Shown here one piece after another: positions 45,498 through 57,560 of a stretch of DNA of 64,000 nucleotides. Position 1 is the first letter of the stretch, and each line of letters opens with the position of its first letter. Source of the DNA: Raphanus sativus (Eukaryota > Streptophyta > Magnoliopsida > Brassicales > Brassicaceae). The position numbers and the translations under genes were made by a program. The notes beneath the pieces are model-generated. The model was not told the origin of the DNA. It worked only from the letters and a program-made list of their open reading frames with translations, and did not search any database. The DNA lies in the NCBI RefSeq assembly GCF_000801105.2, contig NC_079518.1, positions 17,898,800 to 17,962,799 on the forward strand, given 5' to 3'.

Positions 45498-46855
45498 ACT
45501 CCCCCAGACTTACTCCTTTGCTTGTCCTCAAGCAAAAACAGTAGTCTTTAGAAAAGGTTTGGAAATAGCAGGAACTCAAGGATTCAATATATTGAAGTCA
45601 TCACTCTATGGGTTTGCAATTCATGTCTAAAATCCAAATCACAGAAGTTCATTATGCCTTATCCTAGCTTAGCAACTAAACTCATCTAGTCAACAACTTA
45701 GCAATTCTCATCTGACATTCCCCTCTACTAACCTCATTTCTAACATAAAATAAAGTGCAGGCTTTACCTTGGGAGTATCGATCAAAGAACATATGGATTC
45801 AACTCAATTAAGTATCTGAAACACACATGTAGTCTTCTCTGATTCCTTTCTCCCCTCTTCTCTCTTCACTGAATCTCTTATTAGTTTCAATTTCAACGGG
45901 TTTCGATGCCACATAGGTCATCTAGTCCATCTCATTGACATTTGCGTTGTAACTCATACATTTTTGACAAAGTGTAGCGAATATTGGGGACGCAGGAATC
46001 AGTCCTACCCCTCGTTTCCACAATGTGTGATCATTCTTGAGATTTAGAATATTGGGGTCGCAGGAATCACTCCTACCCCTCTGCTTCTCAAGAAATCATT
46101 TCAATCTTTTATAACATAAACTTAGATCTCGAGATGCCGAAGAGAGCGAAGGAAGGGAACCAGAAACACACAGACTTTTTACCTTCCAGACTTGTAATAG
46201 GATTCCGATCCAGTAATATCCAAGCCCCAAGACAAGCAAATAAGTCAGTATTAGTGTTGGAGGTCAGCTTTGGTTCCTTCAAACAATCTTAGCTAGTGAA
46301 TATAGATAGTAAGTTGATCCACTTTAGCATCTTTAGTACTATCTGCAATCAGTAATCTAGAATGGTGCTAAAGAGTGGTCAGACAATCAAATATAAATCC
46401 ATATCAATGTTCCTATTTAATACTTATGCGAAAAATAATTTTGAAAAACTTTTTAATAAAAACCAAAATAAAAACACATATTAGTAAACTCCCCCCAAGA
46501 CTTAAATTACACTGTCCCAGTGTAACATCCGGTGGTGAGGTAAATAAAATAAAACATAATAAATATAACAAGTTAGAATGAATAAACCTGATCGACAAGA
46601 TGTCGATCGATTCGTAGTGGTATACGTCGATCGTTAGTAATGGTCGTGTGGTGTCGAGCGATATGAATGGTGAATGTCGGTCGATGGAATTATCATTCTA
46701 CTTGGATCTAATAATACTGCAAAATAAATTCGAAAAAGAAAAAAAATGAAAATAAAAATAAAAATAAAATAAAGAAAAAGAAAACCTAATAGTGGGTTGC
46801 CTCCCACTCAGCGCTTGGTTATAGTCATTTAGCTTGACTGTGGCAGGTGAGTGAC
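45498..46855 (-). other. Noncoding 3' internal region of G
   Basis: Begins with the purine tract next to the LTR. It contains an imperfect doublet with ATTGGGG-CGCAGGAATCA and CTACCCCTC at about 45986 and 46050. No gene is seen. In a full Athila element the RT/integrase or env-like ORF would lie around here. Confidence 0.6.
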
Positions 46856-48217
46856 TCATGGGGTGCAGAAACTGCTGATTGCCGGACAGCAATCATCAAT
46901 CTTGTGTCTCCTACTATTGAACCATGTGGCGATGAAGCTTTTTGTGGCATCATCCGCTTGTAGTTGCTTCTTATCTATCTGGAGGACTGTATCTTGAAGT
47001 TTCCTCACAGAATTCTCGATGTATTCGATTTTGTCAACTTCCTTGTCGATGGTTTGGTAGGTGTGTACGGACAATAATTTCAGTTCACTCTGTAATGCAT
47101 CGATCCTGTCCAAAATGAAATTATCTCGGTCTGCTAAAGACTCAGTGTCGATCGATGCTACAAGATGCGCGTCGGTCATTTCGCTGAGGGGTCAGTTGGT
47201 CGACTCAGAATCCATTGTGTCGATCGACTGTGAACACTGTCCTTGGTACTGCAGAGCACATATATTGCCCTTCATGTGGCGAGTAGTTCTGCAGAGGCTG
47301 TTAACCCTTTCGTTAACAGTGTAGTCAATGGTATCACAGGTCCCGTTGAGTCCCCTTTCCATAGCTTCCATAGCCTCGTACAGCTCATCTTTAAGTTCAT
47401 CAACTGCTGCTGGAGTGCATACTCTCTTCGCTGGTGGTGGCTCGCTGTCGATCGATATTGGTCTAGGCCTGTCGATCGATGCTTCGTTGCTGTCACGGAG
47501 ATCAATATAAGCTTGAACAATGCTCATGTCTCTTTCTAGCTTGTCCAGCTGCCGTGACATTGTGTGTTGGCATCGCAGGATAGGAGAACTGAAAATTTCA
47601 TGCTTCCTTACTTACGCTTTCATCATATCTTCCAGTTCTGCAAACCTTTTGTCGATCGATGATGAAGTATATGTGTCGATCGATGAAAAAGTAGCAAGCT
47701 TAGCTTTGTCATTCTGGCGAATTGTATCCAACTCTTTCTGTAGAAGATCGATCCTCTTGCTTAACCATTCGACATTGTTGTTGAGAGGGCTGTAGACGTC
47801 TCCAATCCGTGTATTGATGTAAGCAACCTCCCATTCATCTTTCTTAGGTGATGAACATTCTGGTCGGTCTATGGATGTAGTCTTGCCGATGTCGATCGAT
47901 GGTACAGATACTCTGTCGGTCGATACTGGTGGCGTAGCCTCTTTCTCAAGCGTGGTCAATATGTTTCCAAGCTCCACTCTTATCTCAGCCATATCATTCT
48001 GGAAGTCTTTGTAACTGACATCCAAAGGGTGGAAAGTGTCTTCCACCAATGTGCACATGTTTGCCTCAAGGTGCGCCTGAGCTCTCCATACATCAGTCAC
48101 CATATCATCCACCTCCTCTCTACTGTAGGGCACTGGTGTTGGTGTGTATGCATGGTAAGGACGTGTGTGTATTGGAAGTTGTAAGCAACCTCTGTGAAAA
48201 AGAGATGCTCTATCCAA
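46856..48217 (-). pseudogene. Element G downstream ORFs, coiled-coil rich
   Basis: Three minus frames (47612-48217, 47192-47560, 46856-47179) of helical, Glu/Lys-rich sequence: MAEIRVELGNILTTLEKEAT, VEWLSKRIDLLQKELDTIRQ, LDKLERDMSIVQAYIDLRDS. Ser-Ile-Asp is repeated where TCGATCGA sits. They look like broken pieces of one long ORF continuing from the protease. No known enzyme domain is recognised. Confidence 0.55.
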
Positions 48218-48225
48218 AAGTCTCT

Positions 48226-50013
48226 TTACTTGCTCCTTGGTAACATGGATGATCTCACCATCAACTCCTCTAGCATAGCCAAACTCATCTCTGTAGACAC
48301 CATATTCATCCTTAGCCTCCCACTTGAATCTCCTGGATCCATCGGTAGTGAAGGCACGTCGTCCAAACTCCAGTCGTCTGTCGGGCGATCGGACTCTTGG
48401 TCTGTCGATCGATCCTGGATATCCGCCGTCGATCGACGGTGTTGAAACGATGTCGATCGATTGTGAATGTCGAGGTTGACCAAGTGTTGAGGAACTGGAT
48501 CCTCCCTTGTGTTGGTGTTGTGATTGTCCTGGACGTGTTGTAGGATGTTTGGATGGCTACATTGCTGTGTGAACAGGTTTTCTGGTCCATTGGCAACTTG
48601 GAGGATGTCTGCTATGTCCTCTCTGGTTATGTGCAGAACTCTTCCATCCATAGCTCTTGCATAGCCATCTGTGTCCCTGAAAATTCCAAATTCATCAGGT
48701 GTTAGTGAAACGTTCCTGATATCATAAGGTTCATGAGATCTCGGTTGAGCTCTGTTGATGGTGTCGATCGATGGGTGTGTGGTGTTGGCGGTCGATGGTG
48801 CACGTCTAGCTGCATAGTTGGATCGATTGATCATGTTGTTGCAGTCTTCCATTGATGAATCTCTGAATGCTGGAAGCTGCTGGGTAGAAGGTGAAAAGTT
48901 TTGAATTTTCGTGGCTTGAGTTGATAACCTTTTATACCCATGTGTTGCCCTAATCGGTGAAATTCCGATTTTGTCCTTTAAGTCGTCCGGGTTAATATCG
49001 ATCGATATTATACTAGCAATGTTGATCGATGGACGATGTCGTTTTGCTGGATGAAGTAGATAATCGATCGATGGTGGGCGTTTGATGTCGATCGATTGTG
49101 GGGCAAATCTGTCATTCTCCAAGTAGATTTCCCAAGCTCTCTCTTCCCAATAGTCTTCATCATATTCTTCACTGTGGTCTCCACTGTGGGAAGAGGTGGC
49201 TATGTCTACTGCAAAACTCTCATGAAATCCGCTATCTGCCCAACTCCTTATTGAGTAATCATCTTCCTTTCGGTTGGGTGGGATGGCGAAATTCGGGTAG
49301 CAATGATCTGGTAGATCGAGTTCATCATCCGGTGGGTCTCTGTCGATCGATGATCCATAGTTGTTGTCGATCTCCTCTGACTTGAATGTGTCGATCGATG
49401 ACGTTAAAGTACTGTCGATCGATCCCGAGTACTCTGTCTCGTACTCAACTTCACAATGACAAACTGCGATGATACCAGTATCATCTTCCTTTACCACTAA
49501 TTTGGCTGGTGGTTTGTCAAGCTTGACAGGGTCGTAGTGGATATATGGATCTATCATAGTCAAGCACATCCTGTTGGTCTTCATGTCACATATGGCTCCT
49601 ACTATAGCCATAAATGCTCTTCCAAGTAAGAGGGAAGAGTTCCAATTTAGCTTGATGTCTAGGACATGAAAATCCACAGGGACGATAGCATCACCAATGT
49701 ACACCTCTAGGTCTTTGATGAAGCCTCCAGAGTTTCTCTGAGAATAATCCACGAAAGTAAAGATTTGTGGTGAAGGCTCTACTTGCAGGCCCAGATGGTC
49801 TGCCATGACCTTTGGTAAGATGCTGACTGATGAACCAGTGTCACATAGTGCGTGAGGAAATTCAATACCTTGTACCACACAGGGTATTGCAAACTTCCCA
49901 GGATCACTCTTCTTTAGCAAAGTAATCATTTTCCTCATCTCTTCTCTGACGTTGTCAAACCTTCTCCTAATGTCAGTTTCAGTCTCCCTTGTTTCTCTGA
50001 AGAACATCCACAA
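48226..50013 (-). CDS. Element G protease-containing ORF (595 codons)
   Basis: Residues about 40-140 are a retroviral-type aspartic protease: FAIPCVVQGIEFPHALCDTG with an intact DTGSS, then FTFVDYSQRNSGGFIKDLEV and LNWNSSLLLGRAFMAIVGAI. The rest (about 170-595) is acidic and low in complexity, with many Ser-Ile-Asp triplets (PSIDTINRAQ, SSIDRDPPDD). It also has a motif DEFGIFRDTDGYARAMDG ... LHITREDIADIL, repeated in another frame near 48230-48330. Longer than a protease domain needs, and no RT follows. The upstream start lies in another frame, so this is part of a gag-protease polyprotein. Confidence 0.75.
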   Translation of the reverse strand: MWMFFRETRETETDIRRRFDNVREEMRKMITLLKKSDPGKFAIPCVVQGIEFPHALCDTGSSVSILPKVMADHLGLQVEPSPQIFTFVDYSQRNSGGFIKDLEVYIGDAIVPVDFHVLDIKLNWNSSLLLGRAFMAIVGAICDMKTNRMCLTMIDPYIHYDPVKLDKPPAKLVVKEDDTGIIAVCHCEVEYETEYSGSIDSTLTSSIDTFKSEEIDNNYGSSIDRDPPDDELDLPDHCYPNFAIPPNRKEDDYSIRSWADSGFHESFAVDIATSSHSGDHSEEYDEDYWEERAWEIYLENDRFAPQSIDIKRPPSIDYLLHPAKRHRPSINIASIISIDINPDDLKDKIGISPIRATHGYKRLSTQATKIQNFSPSTQQLPAFRDSSMEDCNNMINRSNYAARRAPSTANTTHPSIDTINRAQPRSHEPYDIRNVSLTPDEFGIFRDTDGYARAMDGRVLHITREDIADILQVANGPENLFTQQCSHPNILQHVQDNHNTNTREDPVPQHLVNLDIHNRSTSFQHRRSTADIQDRSTDQESDRPTDDWSLDDVPSLPMDPGDSSGRLRMNMVSTEMSLAMLEELMVRSSMLPRSK

Positions 50014-50201
50014 TCTCTTTGTGAAATAAACCTCCTCAAAAGGTTTCTCTGGTGGGATTCCGATAACTCTCTTAGTGAAACCTTCAATCTCCTTTTCATT
50101 AGCTTCCCTCTTAAGGTTCTTAAGAATCTTCTCCTTCCGACTCCTTAACCTTCTTCCTTCAGTTCCCTCTGATGTAGGTGTAGTGTCTGAAGGGTTACTA
50201 G

Positions 50202-52201
50202 TTATTTCGGTGTGGGTCTGAGTGCATTGATTCGGTTGCTGTCTATCGATGGTAGTTGCACTCGGTATATGAGAGGTGCGTGTCGATCGATATGTGGAGA
50301 ATAGGATCGATCGATACGGTTCTCTTCATTGTGTCGATCGATGAGTGGCTCATCTCGTCGGTCGATATCTTCGTAGGTGTGGGTGGGTGGGTATGGATGA
50401 GAAGCCGTGAATTCAGCATGTGTCAATATCCTAACCGCGTTGCAGTCTGCAAACGTATCCAGAAAAGACATCGTCGATGTCGATCGATGTTGACTAGTTG
50501 GTGTCGATCGACACCATTGTGATCCACCGAGACTTAGCAAACTTTCCACTTCAAAGTCTCCTTCTTGTAGCTTCTCCTGTTTCACCACTTGCCAGAAATC
50601 ATCATCTATGATAGCATTGACGTGGTGTTTCCTATTTCCTTCCCCTACTTCCTTAGAAGTTCCAATCCTCCTGATAGAGTCTTCAGTCTGGACAATCTAT
50701 GTCTCAAGTTTCTTAACTTGAGTGCAGATAGTATCTATCCTCTTGGTCAGATTGTTAAAGCCAGAATCAATCTTCCCATTTAAGTCTACTGTAAGCTTCT
50801 GCTGACCTTCCAGAACTCTATCAATCATGGCATCAAACTTACTCTCCTGGGTGGGTGGCGGTGGGTTTTGGTAAGCTGAGTTGCCGTAGTTCCTTGTGTT
50901 GGTGAAGGGTTTCTGATACTGTGAACCCTGGTTGTAGTTACTCTTCTGACCACTGCCAAAGAAGTTTTTGTTTCCACTCTGGTTTCCATATCTCTGAAAT
51001 CTAGTACCTCCAATGTAGTTCACATCTTCCTCTGTATCATCCTCTCTAGCCTCTCCTTCTTCAGCTGAGCAGACTGGCTGCCCCAGAAATGCGTGTAAAG
51101 CGTCTATCTTGGCTCTGACTTCATTCATCTGGTCTTCACCGATGGCTGCAACCGATTTCTTCTTGTCAGAGTCAGTGTTCTTGGTGCTGCTGCTGTTGGC
51201 TAGGTTCTCAATAAGTCTCACAGCCTCTATTGGATTCCTAGTGTTGAAGTTCCCCTCACTAGCAGTATCAAGAGCCATCTGATACCTTAAGGCGATACCT
51301 CTGTAAAAAGTGCTTAACAGGTGCACTTCATTGAATCCATGGTGTGGACAGTCTCGCTGGAAGAAGTTGAATCTGATCCACGCGTCTTTAAAAGTCTCAC
51401 TAGGCTTTTGCGTGAAAGTGGCTATTTTGCTCCTTAAGTCTTCAGCGCGTGCCTCATCAAAGAAATTACGCAAGAAGGCGTTTTTGATGTCGGCCCAGGA
51501 TGTCAGTGATCCTGTAGGTAGCTGCTTGAGCCAGTGCGAAGCTTCTCCAATCAGTGAGTATTTGAAGAGCTTGCAGAGTAGGTAGTCCTCGGGGACTCCA
51601 TTCATACGAATAGCAGCGATAAGATCCTCGAACCTCTCCTGATGGTCCATAGGATGCTCGTGTGATTGCCCAGAATAAGGTATCTGAGAAACGAGAGAGT
51701 AGTACTGAGGCTTGAGCTCGAAGTTCGGCTTCTGAATCTCTGGAAGTCGAATAGCTGATCTGTTGGTGTAGTACTCGTCTGGACGGTTATAGTCTGCCAA
51801 CGATCGTGTTTGAGCTTCTCCTGTAGCCTCAGCTTCAGTTTCGGGATTATGTTTCCCTGTGCATCTAGCTTCTGACATGTTGCATTACGCAGATGACCAT
51901 CTTGGTCATACATGTTTCCATTCTCGCCCTGCGTGAGAATGACAATCGCGACCATGCTTCGCGGAGTAGTGTCGATCGATATACGATTAGAAGTATCGAT
52001 CGATGTTGATCGGTGAACGGTATCGGTCGACGGTGCTGTCTTAGTGTCGGTCGACTGTTGAACGTAAGTATCAGTCGACGGTAATGCGGTTCTGTCGATC
52101 GATGCGGAGCGTAGGTCTTTGCGGATTGAGCATTCCAAGTGTGCAGGATCCTTTGAGAATAATAGTTGATTTCCCTTGTTGCTTCTGGTACTGCTGGGCA
52201 T
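50202..52201 (-). pseudogene. gag: Element G gag (Athila type), broken
   Basis: Likely start at 52201 (MPSSTRSNKGNQLLFSKDPA). A Ser-Ile-Asp-rich N-terminus is followed, after a frameshift near 51845, by the Athila gag core: FEDLIAAIRMNGVPEDYLLC, GEASHWLKQLPTGSLTSWAD, FTQKPSETFKDAWIRFNFFQ. Then an Asn/Gln/Gly-rich stretch (YGNQSGNKNFFGSGQKSNYN). A TAG at 50697-50699 interrupts the frame, which continues to 50202 with DDDFWQVVKQEKLQEGDFEV. Gag would form the particle. Confidence 0.85.
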
Positions 52202-52289
52202 GTACCTGAAAAGACAAGAAAAATTTAAATAAGAAAGGGGGTAAAAGAAAAACCTAAGATTAATAAGATTAAATCTAATGGCGATCAAA

Positions 52290-52313
52290 GCTCCCCGGCA
52301 ACGGCGCCAAATT
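52290..52313 (-). promoter_or_regulatory. Primer-binding site of element G
   Basis: Minus strand TTTGGCGCCGTTGCCGGGG, starting a few bases after the 5' LTR; the sequence typical of Athila elements. Confidence 0.85.
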
Positions 52314-53667
52314 TGATAGTGCTCAAATTACCCAGTAGAGCTTACTCTCTCAAATAAGAGGTACAGCTGTAGTACTTAGGGATCGAATCACAAGGAGCTA
52401 GGGAACCAATTAAATAAAATCTACTAATCAATCCTAGGCAAAGTTGGTTTATATGATAGAAATAAAAATAACAAATCCTAAAATGAGCAAGGCAGTTGCT
52501 CTAACTAACAATATGAAGGGTTGTTTAAATGGGATAAAGAGCGTTAGACATAGAGTTTCTATTCAGGAATGGAGATTATAATCTCTATAAATGCTTTAAT
52601 AAGTTGCTTGCATGATACTATAGATCTCAGCCGCTTAACATATGTGAATGAATCACTGGTTAAAATATCTAGATCTCTGGCCACACCTTTCGCATGATGA
52701 CACATAAAAAGAGTCGGTCGATATCCTTTGAGATATCGAGCGATACACCTTTCGCGGCGCCGATCGATTTACCAGTAGGGTATCGATCGACGGCTTCTAG
52801 ATCTGCGTAGGCGCGAACCGAATATGACCGCGAGGTCTCAAGGAGGAACTGTCGTTCTTCTCAACGGGAAACAGACATCGCTCAAATGGATAATTCAAGA
52901 TAATCTAAGATCCTAGTGCTATGTTCTAGTTAGCTACTCTAAAACAAGCATAGGGTACAATCTATTTGATGAGTATCACAACTTAGCAATTATAGTTTGG
53001 GGCTAATCCCACAAACCTATTTAAACCCTAGATCTAACAAGTAGACTACTCAGACATAGCTAAGCAATTCATAACAATAGATAGATGAAAGAATTGCATT
53101 GATAGAATAAAGTAGAAATACAAAAGGAGATGAGAAATCTCTCCAATCTCTCTCAAACAAATAAAATCTAGTCTCTCTCTCACACTCTCTGCTTTGGTTG
53201 TGAAAAGCTTCAAGCTTCAAAGGGTTTCAAAACTTGCCGTCAAAAGACTTTGCAGGAGTATTTAAGCATTTCCATTAGGTTAAAAACTCGTCAGGGGCAA
53301 TCTCGTAATTTGGTGAAGTCTTGGTGAAGTAGTCGGCTAAACCATTTCATCCTTGATATAGATCGACAACACTGAATGTGCATCGATCGATTATAATCTT
53401 CTAGTACGCGGATCTTCTCAGCTACATCGATCGACAACTCAGGATGAGTATCGATCGATTGTAATCGCAATGTTGACTTCCGACTTAGTCTTGAATGGTC
53501 AACTCGGGTGTATCATCTCTTGTACTCCAAAATGCTCCAAAAACATCACTTTCTCACAAAATACTCCTGAACCTGAAAACATACCTAACATGCTAGAAAA
53601 CAGATTAAATATATAGTAAAACACTAGTATACCATGGTTAAAAACAGGTGAAATCCATGGTATATCA
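52314..53667 (-). repeat. 5' LTR of element G
   Basis: Same termini as the 3' LTR. It has four exact TCGATCGA copies; a fifth site has changed to TAGATCGA near 53360. The high identity to the other LTR indicates recent insertion. Confidence 0.94.
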
Positions 53668-53815
53668 CCTATTCCGATACACCTTTCGTGGAAGAGATTG
53701 CTTTGGTGGAGATGCCACGCGAGTTCTCTTTCCCGAGCATCAAGATGTACGAAGGTACTAGAGATCATGACAATCACATCGCTCAGTACAAGCAACGCAT
53801 GCTAGCCGTAGCAAT

Positions 53816-54232
53816 TGTTGGGGAAAAATATCCAGGCATAAGTTTTCTCCAGCTTCCGGATAGGCCTTCAAACCAGGGACCGACCCTTGCCATAGGTCCG
53901 ACCCTCTTGATCGGACCGACCCTTGAAGCAAAATAAAAGTTTTCCGCCTAAGGGGAAACTTCCATTTTTCCGATTATGGAAGAGTTCTATTACTTGAAGC
54001 CGACATCTCCAACTATAAAAAGGGGAGCCCAAACCCTAGAATAAGGGATCGGCTATTCTAGACTAGAAGATTAGAGTTTAGGCGACAAAGACTAGGGTTT
54101 ATACACCCAAACATTGTAGTCCCGAATCAAACACTCAATAACATCTCCTAGTTTACGATTTCTCTTACTTTCACATAATCTCTTCTAGTGTTCCGTAGTA
54201 CTAAAACGATCCTATACAAAAATACCATAACA
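53816..54232 (+). repeat. 5' LTR of element F (417 bp)
   Basis: TGTTGGGGAAAAATATCC ... AATACCATAACA. A TATAAAAAGGGG promoter box lies at 54014-54025, as in E. Confidence 0.92.
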
Positions 54233-54254
54233 GTTTGGCGCTAGAAGGAGGGGA
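54233..54254 (+). promoter_or_regulatory. Primer-binding site of element F
   Basis: GTTTGGCGCTAGAAGGAGGG directly after the LTR, identical to B. Confidence 0.78.
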
Positions 54255-54267
54255 GTGATCCAACTAC

Positions 54268-56000
54268 GTGAAGATGGTACTAGAGGACGATACTATCCAA
54301 GCAGAGATGACCCTGAGGGAGATCGAACTCCTCAACAAGCTCGAGATCCTTCAGCGTCAGGTTACCGATCTTCACAAAGCTCGGGAGACCACACCCGGAG
54401 GTCATGAACTTCTTCTCAAAGTTCAAACCCTAAAAGACCAACTTGGAGAATACTTCAAGCAACTACAGCAAAGCGCCGAGAAGCTAGACGCCATAGAAGC
54501 GGAAAATCTTGTCCTCCGACAAGATAACCATACCCTCGGAGAAAATAGCAACAAGCGAAAGCGGTTCCGAACTAGGGTTCGACCCATGGCTTCGCTCAAT
54601 ACTCCACGCGACAGTGAAGAAGCGCCTCATCGACCCGTTTCCGCCAACGACGAACCCGAAGGCCGAAAAGCTGCAAATGACGCGACCCAAATACAAGTGG
54701 ATAGTGATTCCGATACGAAAGACGAAGAGTACTCACCCAATGATCCCGGGATCTCAGACCCGGCTCTAGCCGCCTACTTAGAAAGGGTGGTCTCTGAAAG
54801 GTTCAGCACCATTCAATCTATGGTAGAAAGGCTACCAAGGGTAGCTCCCCCTATTCGGAGGAGTAATCAGGGGTCCTACTCCGATACACCTTTCGTGGAA
54901 GAGATTGCCTCGGTGGAGATGCCACACAACTTCTCTTTCCCGAGCATAAAGATGTACGAAGGGACTGGTGATCCTGACAATCACATCGCCCAGTACAAGC
55001 AACGCATGCTAGCAGTAGCAATCCCCCGGGACGCACGGGAAGCTACCATGTGCAAGGGATTCAGATCAACCTTGACTGGCCCTGCTCTCCAGTGGTACAT
55101 CAATCTTCCTACCAAGTTCATCAAGTCCTTTGCAGTCCTTAGCGACAAGTTCGTAGAGCAATTTGCTAGTAGTAGCAACCTAGAGAAGAACTCAGACGAC
55201 CTCTATGAAGTCATCCAGCATAGGAACGAACCTCTTCGTTCCTACATAGTACGCTTCAACCAAGAGAAGGTGGCTATCCCTGAGTGTAACGCTGATACGG
55301 CTATCTCGGCCTTCAAGCGGGGTCTACTTCCGGAGGGAGACTTCTACAAGGAGCTGATCAAATACAAGTGCAGGACTATGGAGGACGTATTGTCTCGTGC
55401 TTGGGCTTAAGTAAGGTGGGAAGAAGATGTTGCTAGTAGGGCCAAAGACTGTCCGAAGTACGATCAGAAGTCCTCAAAGCCAACTAGGAATGATCGTGAT
55501 GAGCCCACTCATCCCAAGACCGCTAGGGAGACCAGTATCCAAGCAGGGACAGGTACCAACATCGACCTTTGCCCAGATCTGAGGGAATGATGGTGTCCAC
55601 TTGGCCCGACATCTCTAATCTTGTGATATAAAAACCGGAACTGATCGGTGTCCTACGACAAATGGGTCCTCAAGTCAAGTGGCCTCCTAAGATGAAGGCC
55701 GCAGAGGCTAATCGAAACCCCAAGCGATGGTACGAGTTCCATAGTGACCATGGTCACACCACAAAGGATTGCATAGCCCTGAAGATGGAGGTCGCCGAGC
55801 TTATCAAGAAAGGCTACCTAAGGGAGTTCCTCTCAGATAAGGCCAGGAACCTTCTAAATAAGGAAGGTCCCAGTCTCCCTACCGAAGCAGCTCCCGCATT
55901 GCCACCACAGCAAGATCTTGTGATCCATGTCATCTCAGGCGGATCGGAGGTAAGCGGAATCAGTAGTGCACCTGCCAAAAAAAATTACTCGCAACGCTAG
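54268..56000 (+). pseudogene. gag: Element F gag
   Basis: Open from MVLEDDTIQAEMTLREIELL for 380 codons: coiled-coil-like N-terminus, acidic DSDSDTKDEEYSPNDPGISD, gag core (KMYEGTGDPDNHIAQYKQRM, GPALQWYINLPTKFIKSFAV, FKRGLLPEGDFYKELIKYKC). TAA stops it at 55408-55410. A second frame from 55662 holds the zinc-knuckle-like [15 protein letters not shown], where the first Cys of the motif is Tyr. Frame breaks lie between them and near 55970. Confidence 0.87.
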
Positions 56001-56535
56001 GAACGGCCAAGAGGCCGAGGGTCCTAAGCGCCTGCTCCTTGGAACAGATGAGATCAGCTTCACTGCAAGGGAGCAGGAGAAGGTCCTTTCTCCTCACCAC
56101 GACGCTCTTGTCATTTCACTTACCATAGCGAACTGCTTGGTCAAGCGAATACTAGTAGACAACGGGAGCTCCAGGAACATTATCTTCCATTCGGACTTTG
56201 CCGACTTAGGATTGGAGCCTACGGCCCTAACTAGAAAGGTGACTCCCTTTGTAGGCTTCAGTGGAGAGGTCAAGTAAACCTTAGGAGAAGTTCTTCTCCC
56301 CATGTATGCCGAGGGGATAAACCAGGCCACAAAATTCCTAGTCGTCGACTGCCCTTCATCGTATAATGTGATACTAGGAAGGCCTTGGATCCACGATATG
56401 GGAGCTGTACCTTCGACTTTGCATCAACTGGTCAAATTTCCAACTCCATGGGGCATCAAGGCGTTCAAGGGAGATCAGGAAAATGCCAGGTCCTGCTTTC
56501 AGACTACCCTAAAGGGAAAAACCCAAGTCTTATAG
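55966..56535 (+). pseudogene. Element F aspartic protease
   Basis: [20 protein letters not shown] (D-N-G-S variant shared with B), FVGFSGEVK, then TAA at 56275-56277 and continuation [20 protein letters not shown]. It ends TTA TAG CAA TTA like both B copies. Confidence 0.85.
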
Positions 56536-56541
56536 CAATTA
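56533..56541 (+). promoter_or_regulatory. Readthrough-type stop TAG CAA TTA, protease/pol junction of F
   Basis: Protease frame GTC TTA, TAG, then CAA TTA CGG AAG AAG running in frame into RT sequence (EEMDEVPLTEGNLGRNLKI). Context matches UAG-CAR-YYA. A separate TGA at 56641 is later decay. Confidence 0.62.
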
Positions 56542-57560
56542 CGGAAGAAGCTTCCGGCCCCGCATACCGAAGAGCCGGAAGTGGAAGAAATGGATGAGGT
56601 TCCACTCACAGAAGGGAACTTGGGTCGGAACCTGAAGATATGATCCAAGCTTCCAGAAGGTCTAAGAAGGAGATTGGTCGACTTCTTGAGATCCAATTCC
56701 GATTGCTTTGCCTGGTCCCATGAGGACATGCCTGGAATTGATCCCGACGTCATCATGCATCAACTCAAAGTGGATCCAATGCATCCTCCTGTCAGACAGA
56801 AGAGGAGGAAGTTCGCCCGTGAAAGGGATGAGATAATCAACGAAGAGGTCAAGAACCTACTGGATGCCGGATTCATACGAGAGGTGCAATACCCGGAATG
56901 GCTAGCTAATGTAGTGGTCGTTAGGAAGAAAAATAGGAAGTGGAGAGTCTGTATCGACTTCACAGACCTTAATAAATCCTGTCCTAAAGATCCCTTCCCC
57001 TTGCCTCACATCGACAAGCTAGTCGATGCAACTGCTGGTCATCAGCTGATGAGTTTCATGGATGCATTCTCCGGATATAACCAAATCCTAATGCATCCTG
57101 ATAATCAAGAGAAGACCTCATTTATGACCTCAAGGGGCATCTACTGCTACAAGGTCATGCCTTTCTGATTGAAGAACGCAGGTTCGACCTTTCAGAGGCT
57201 TGTCAACATGATGTTCGCCGATCAGATAGGGCAGACCATGGTGGTCTATATTGATGATATGCTGGTAAAGCCCCTAGACGCTGAGGATCATATCTCACAC
57301 CTTCAACAAGCCTTCACCACTCTCAGGAGGTAGAACACGAAGCTGAATCCTTCGAAGTGCTCATTTGGGGTAAGCTCTTGGAAGTTCCTAGGGTATATAG
57401 TCACCCATATGGGCATTGAAGCAAACCCAGAGCAGGTGAGAGCAATCCAGGTGATACCTTCCCCTCGCAATGTCAAGGAGGTGCAAAGACTGACAGGAAA
57501 GATGGCCGCCCTAAGCAGGTTCATCTCCAGGCTGTCCGACAAGTCGCATGCCTTCTTTGA
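56536..57560 (+). pseudogene. pol: Element F reverse transcriptase
   Basis: VQYPEWLANVVVVRKKNRKW, DFTDLNKSCPKDPFPLPHID, FMDAFSGYNQILM, catalytic YIDDM (57248-57262), LGYIVTHMGIEANPEQVRAI and the thumb region. In-frame stops: TGA 56641, TGA 57166-57168 and TAG near 57332. Frames are lost near 57560. Confidence 0.87.

Larger units (their letters stand above)
44139..53667 (-). mobile_element. Element G: Athila-type element without RT/integrase, 9,529 bp
   Basis: LTRs 44139-45497 and 52314-53667 (1,359 and 1,354 bp), nearly identical. Perfect target duplication CCTAT (44134-44138, 53668-53672) in the gag of E. On the minus strand a primer-binding site TTTGGCGCCGTTGCCGGGG follows the right LTR, the Athila type. 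The polypurine tract GTCTGGGGGAGT precedes the left LTR. Gag and protease are present; RT, RNase H and integrase are absent. TCGATCGA occurs about 35 times. Confidence 0.92.
43074..53815 (+). mobile_element. Element E: family II element split by G, truncated by F
   Basis: 5' LTR, primer-binding site and the first 250 or so codons of gag. Gag is interrupted at 44138 by element G, resumes at 53673, and is cut at 53815 by the LTR of F. The rest of E would lie beyond F and D, outside the window. Confidence 0.88.

Noticed and set aside
47243..47795. Plus-strand Ser-rich frames in element G
   Set aside because: Shadows of the minus-strand coding region created by the repeated TCGATCGA palindrome.
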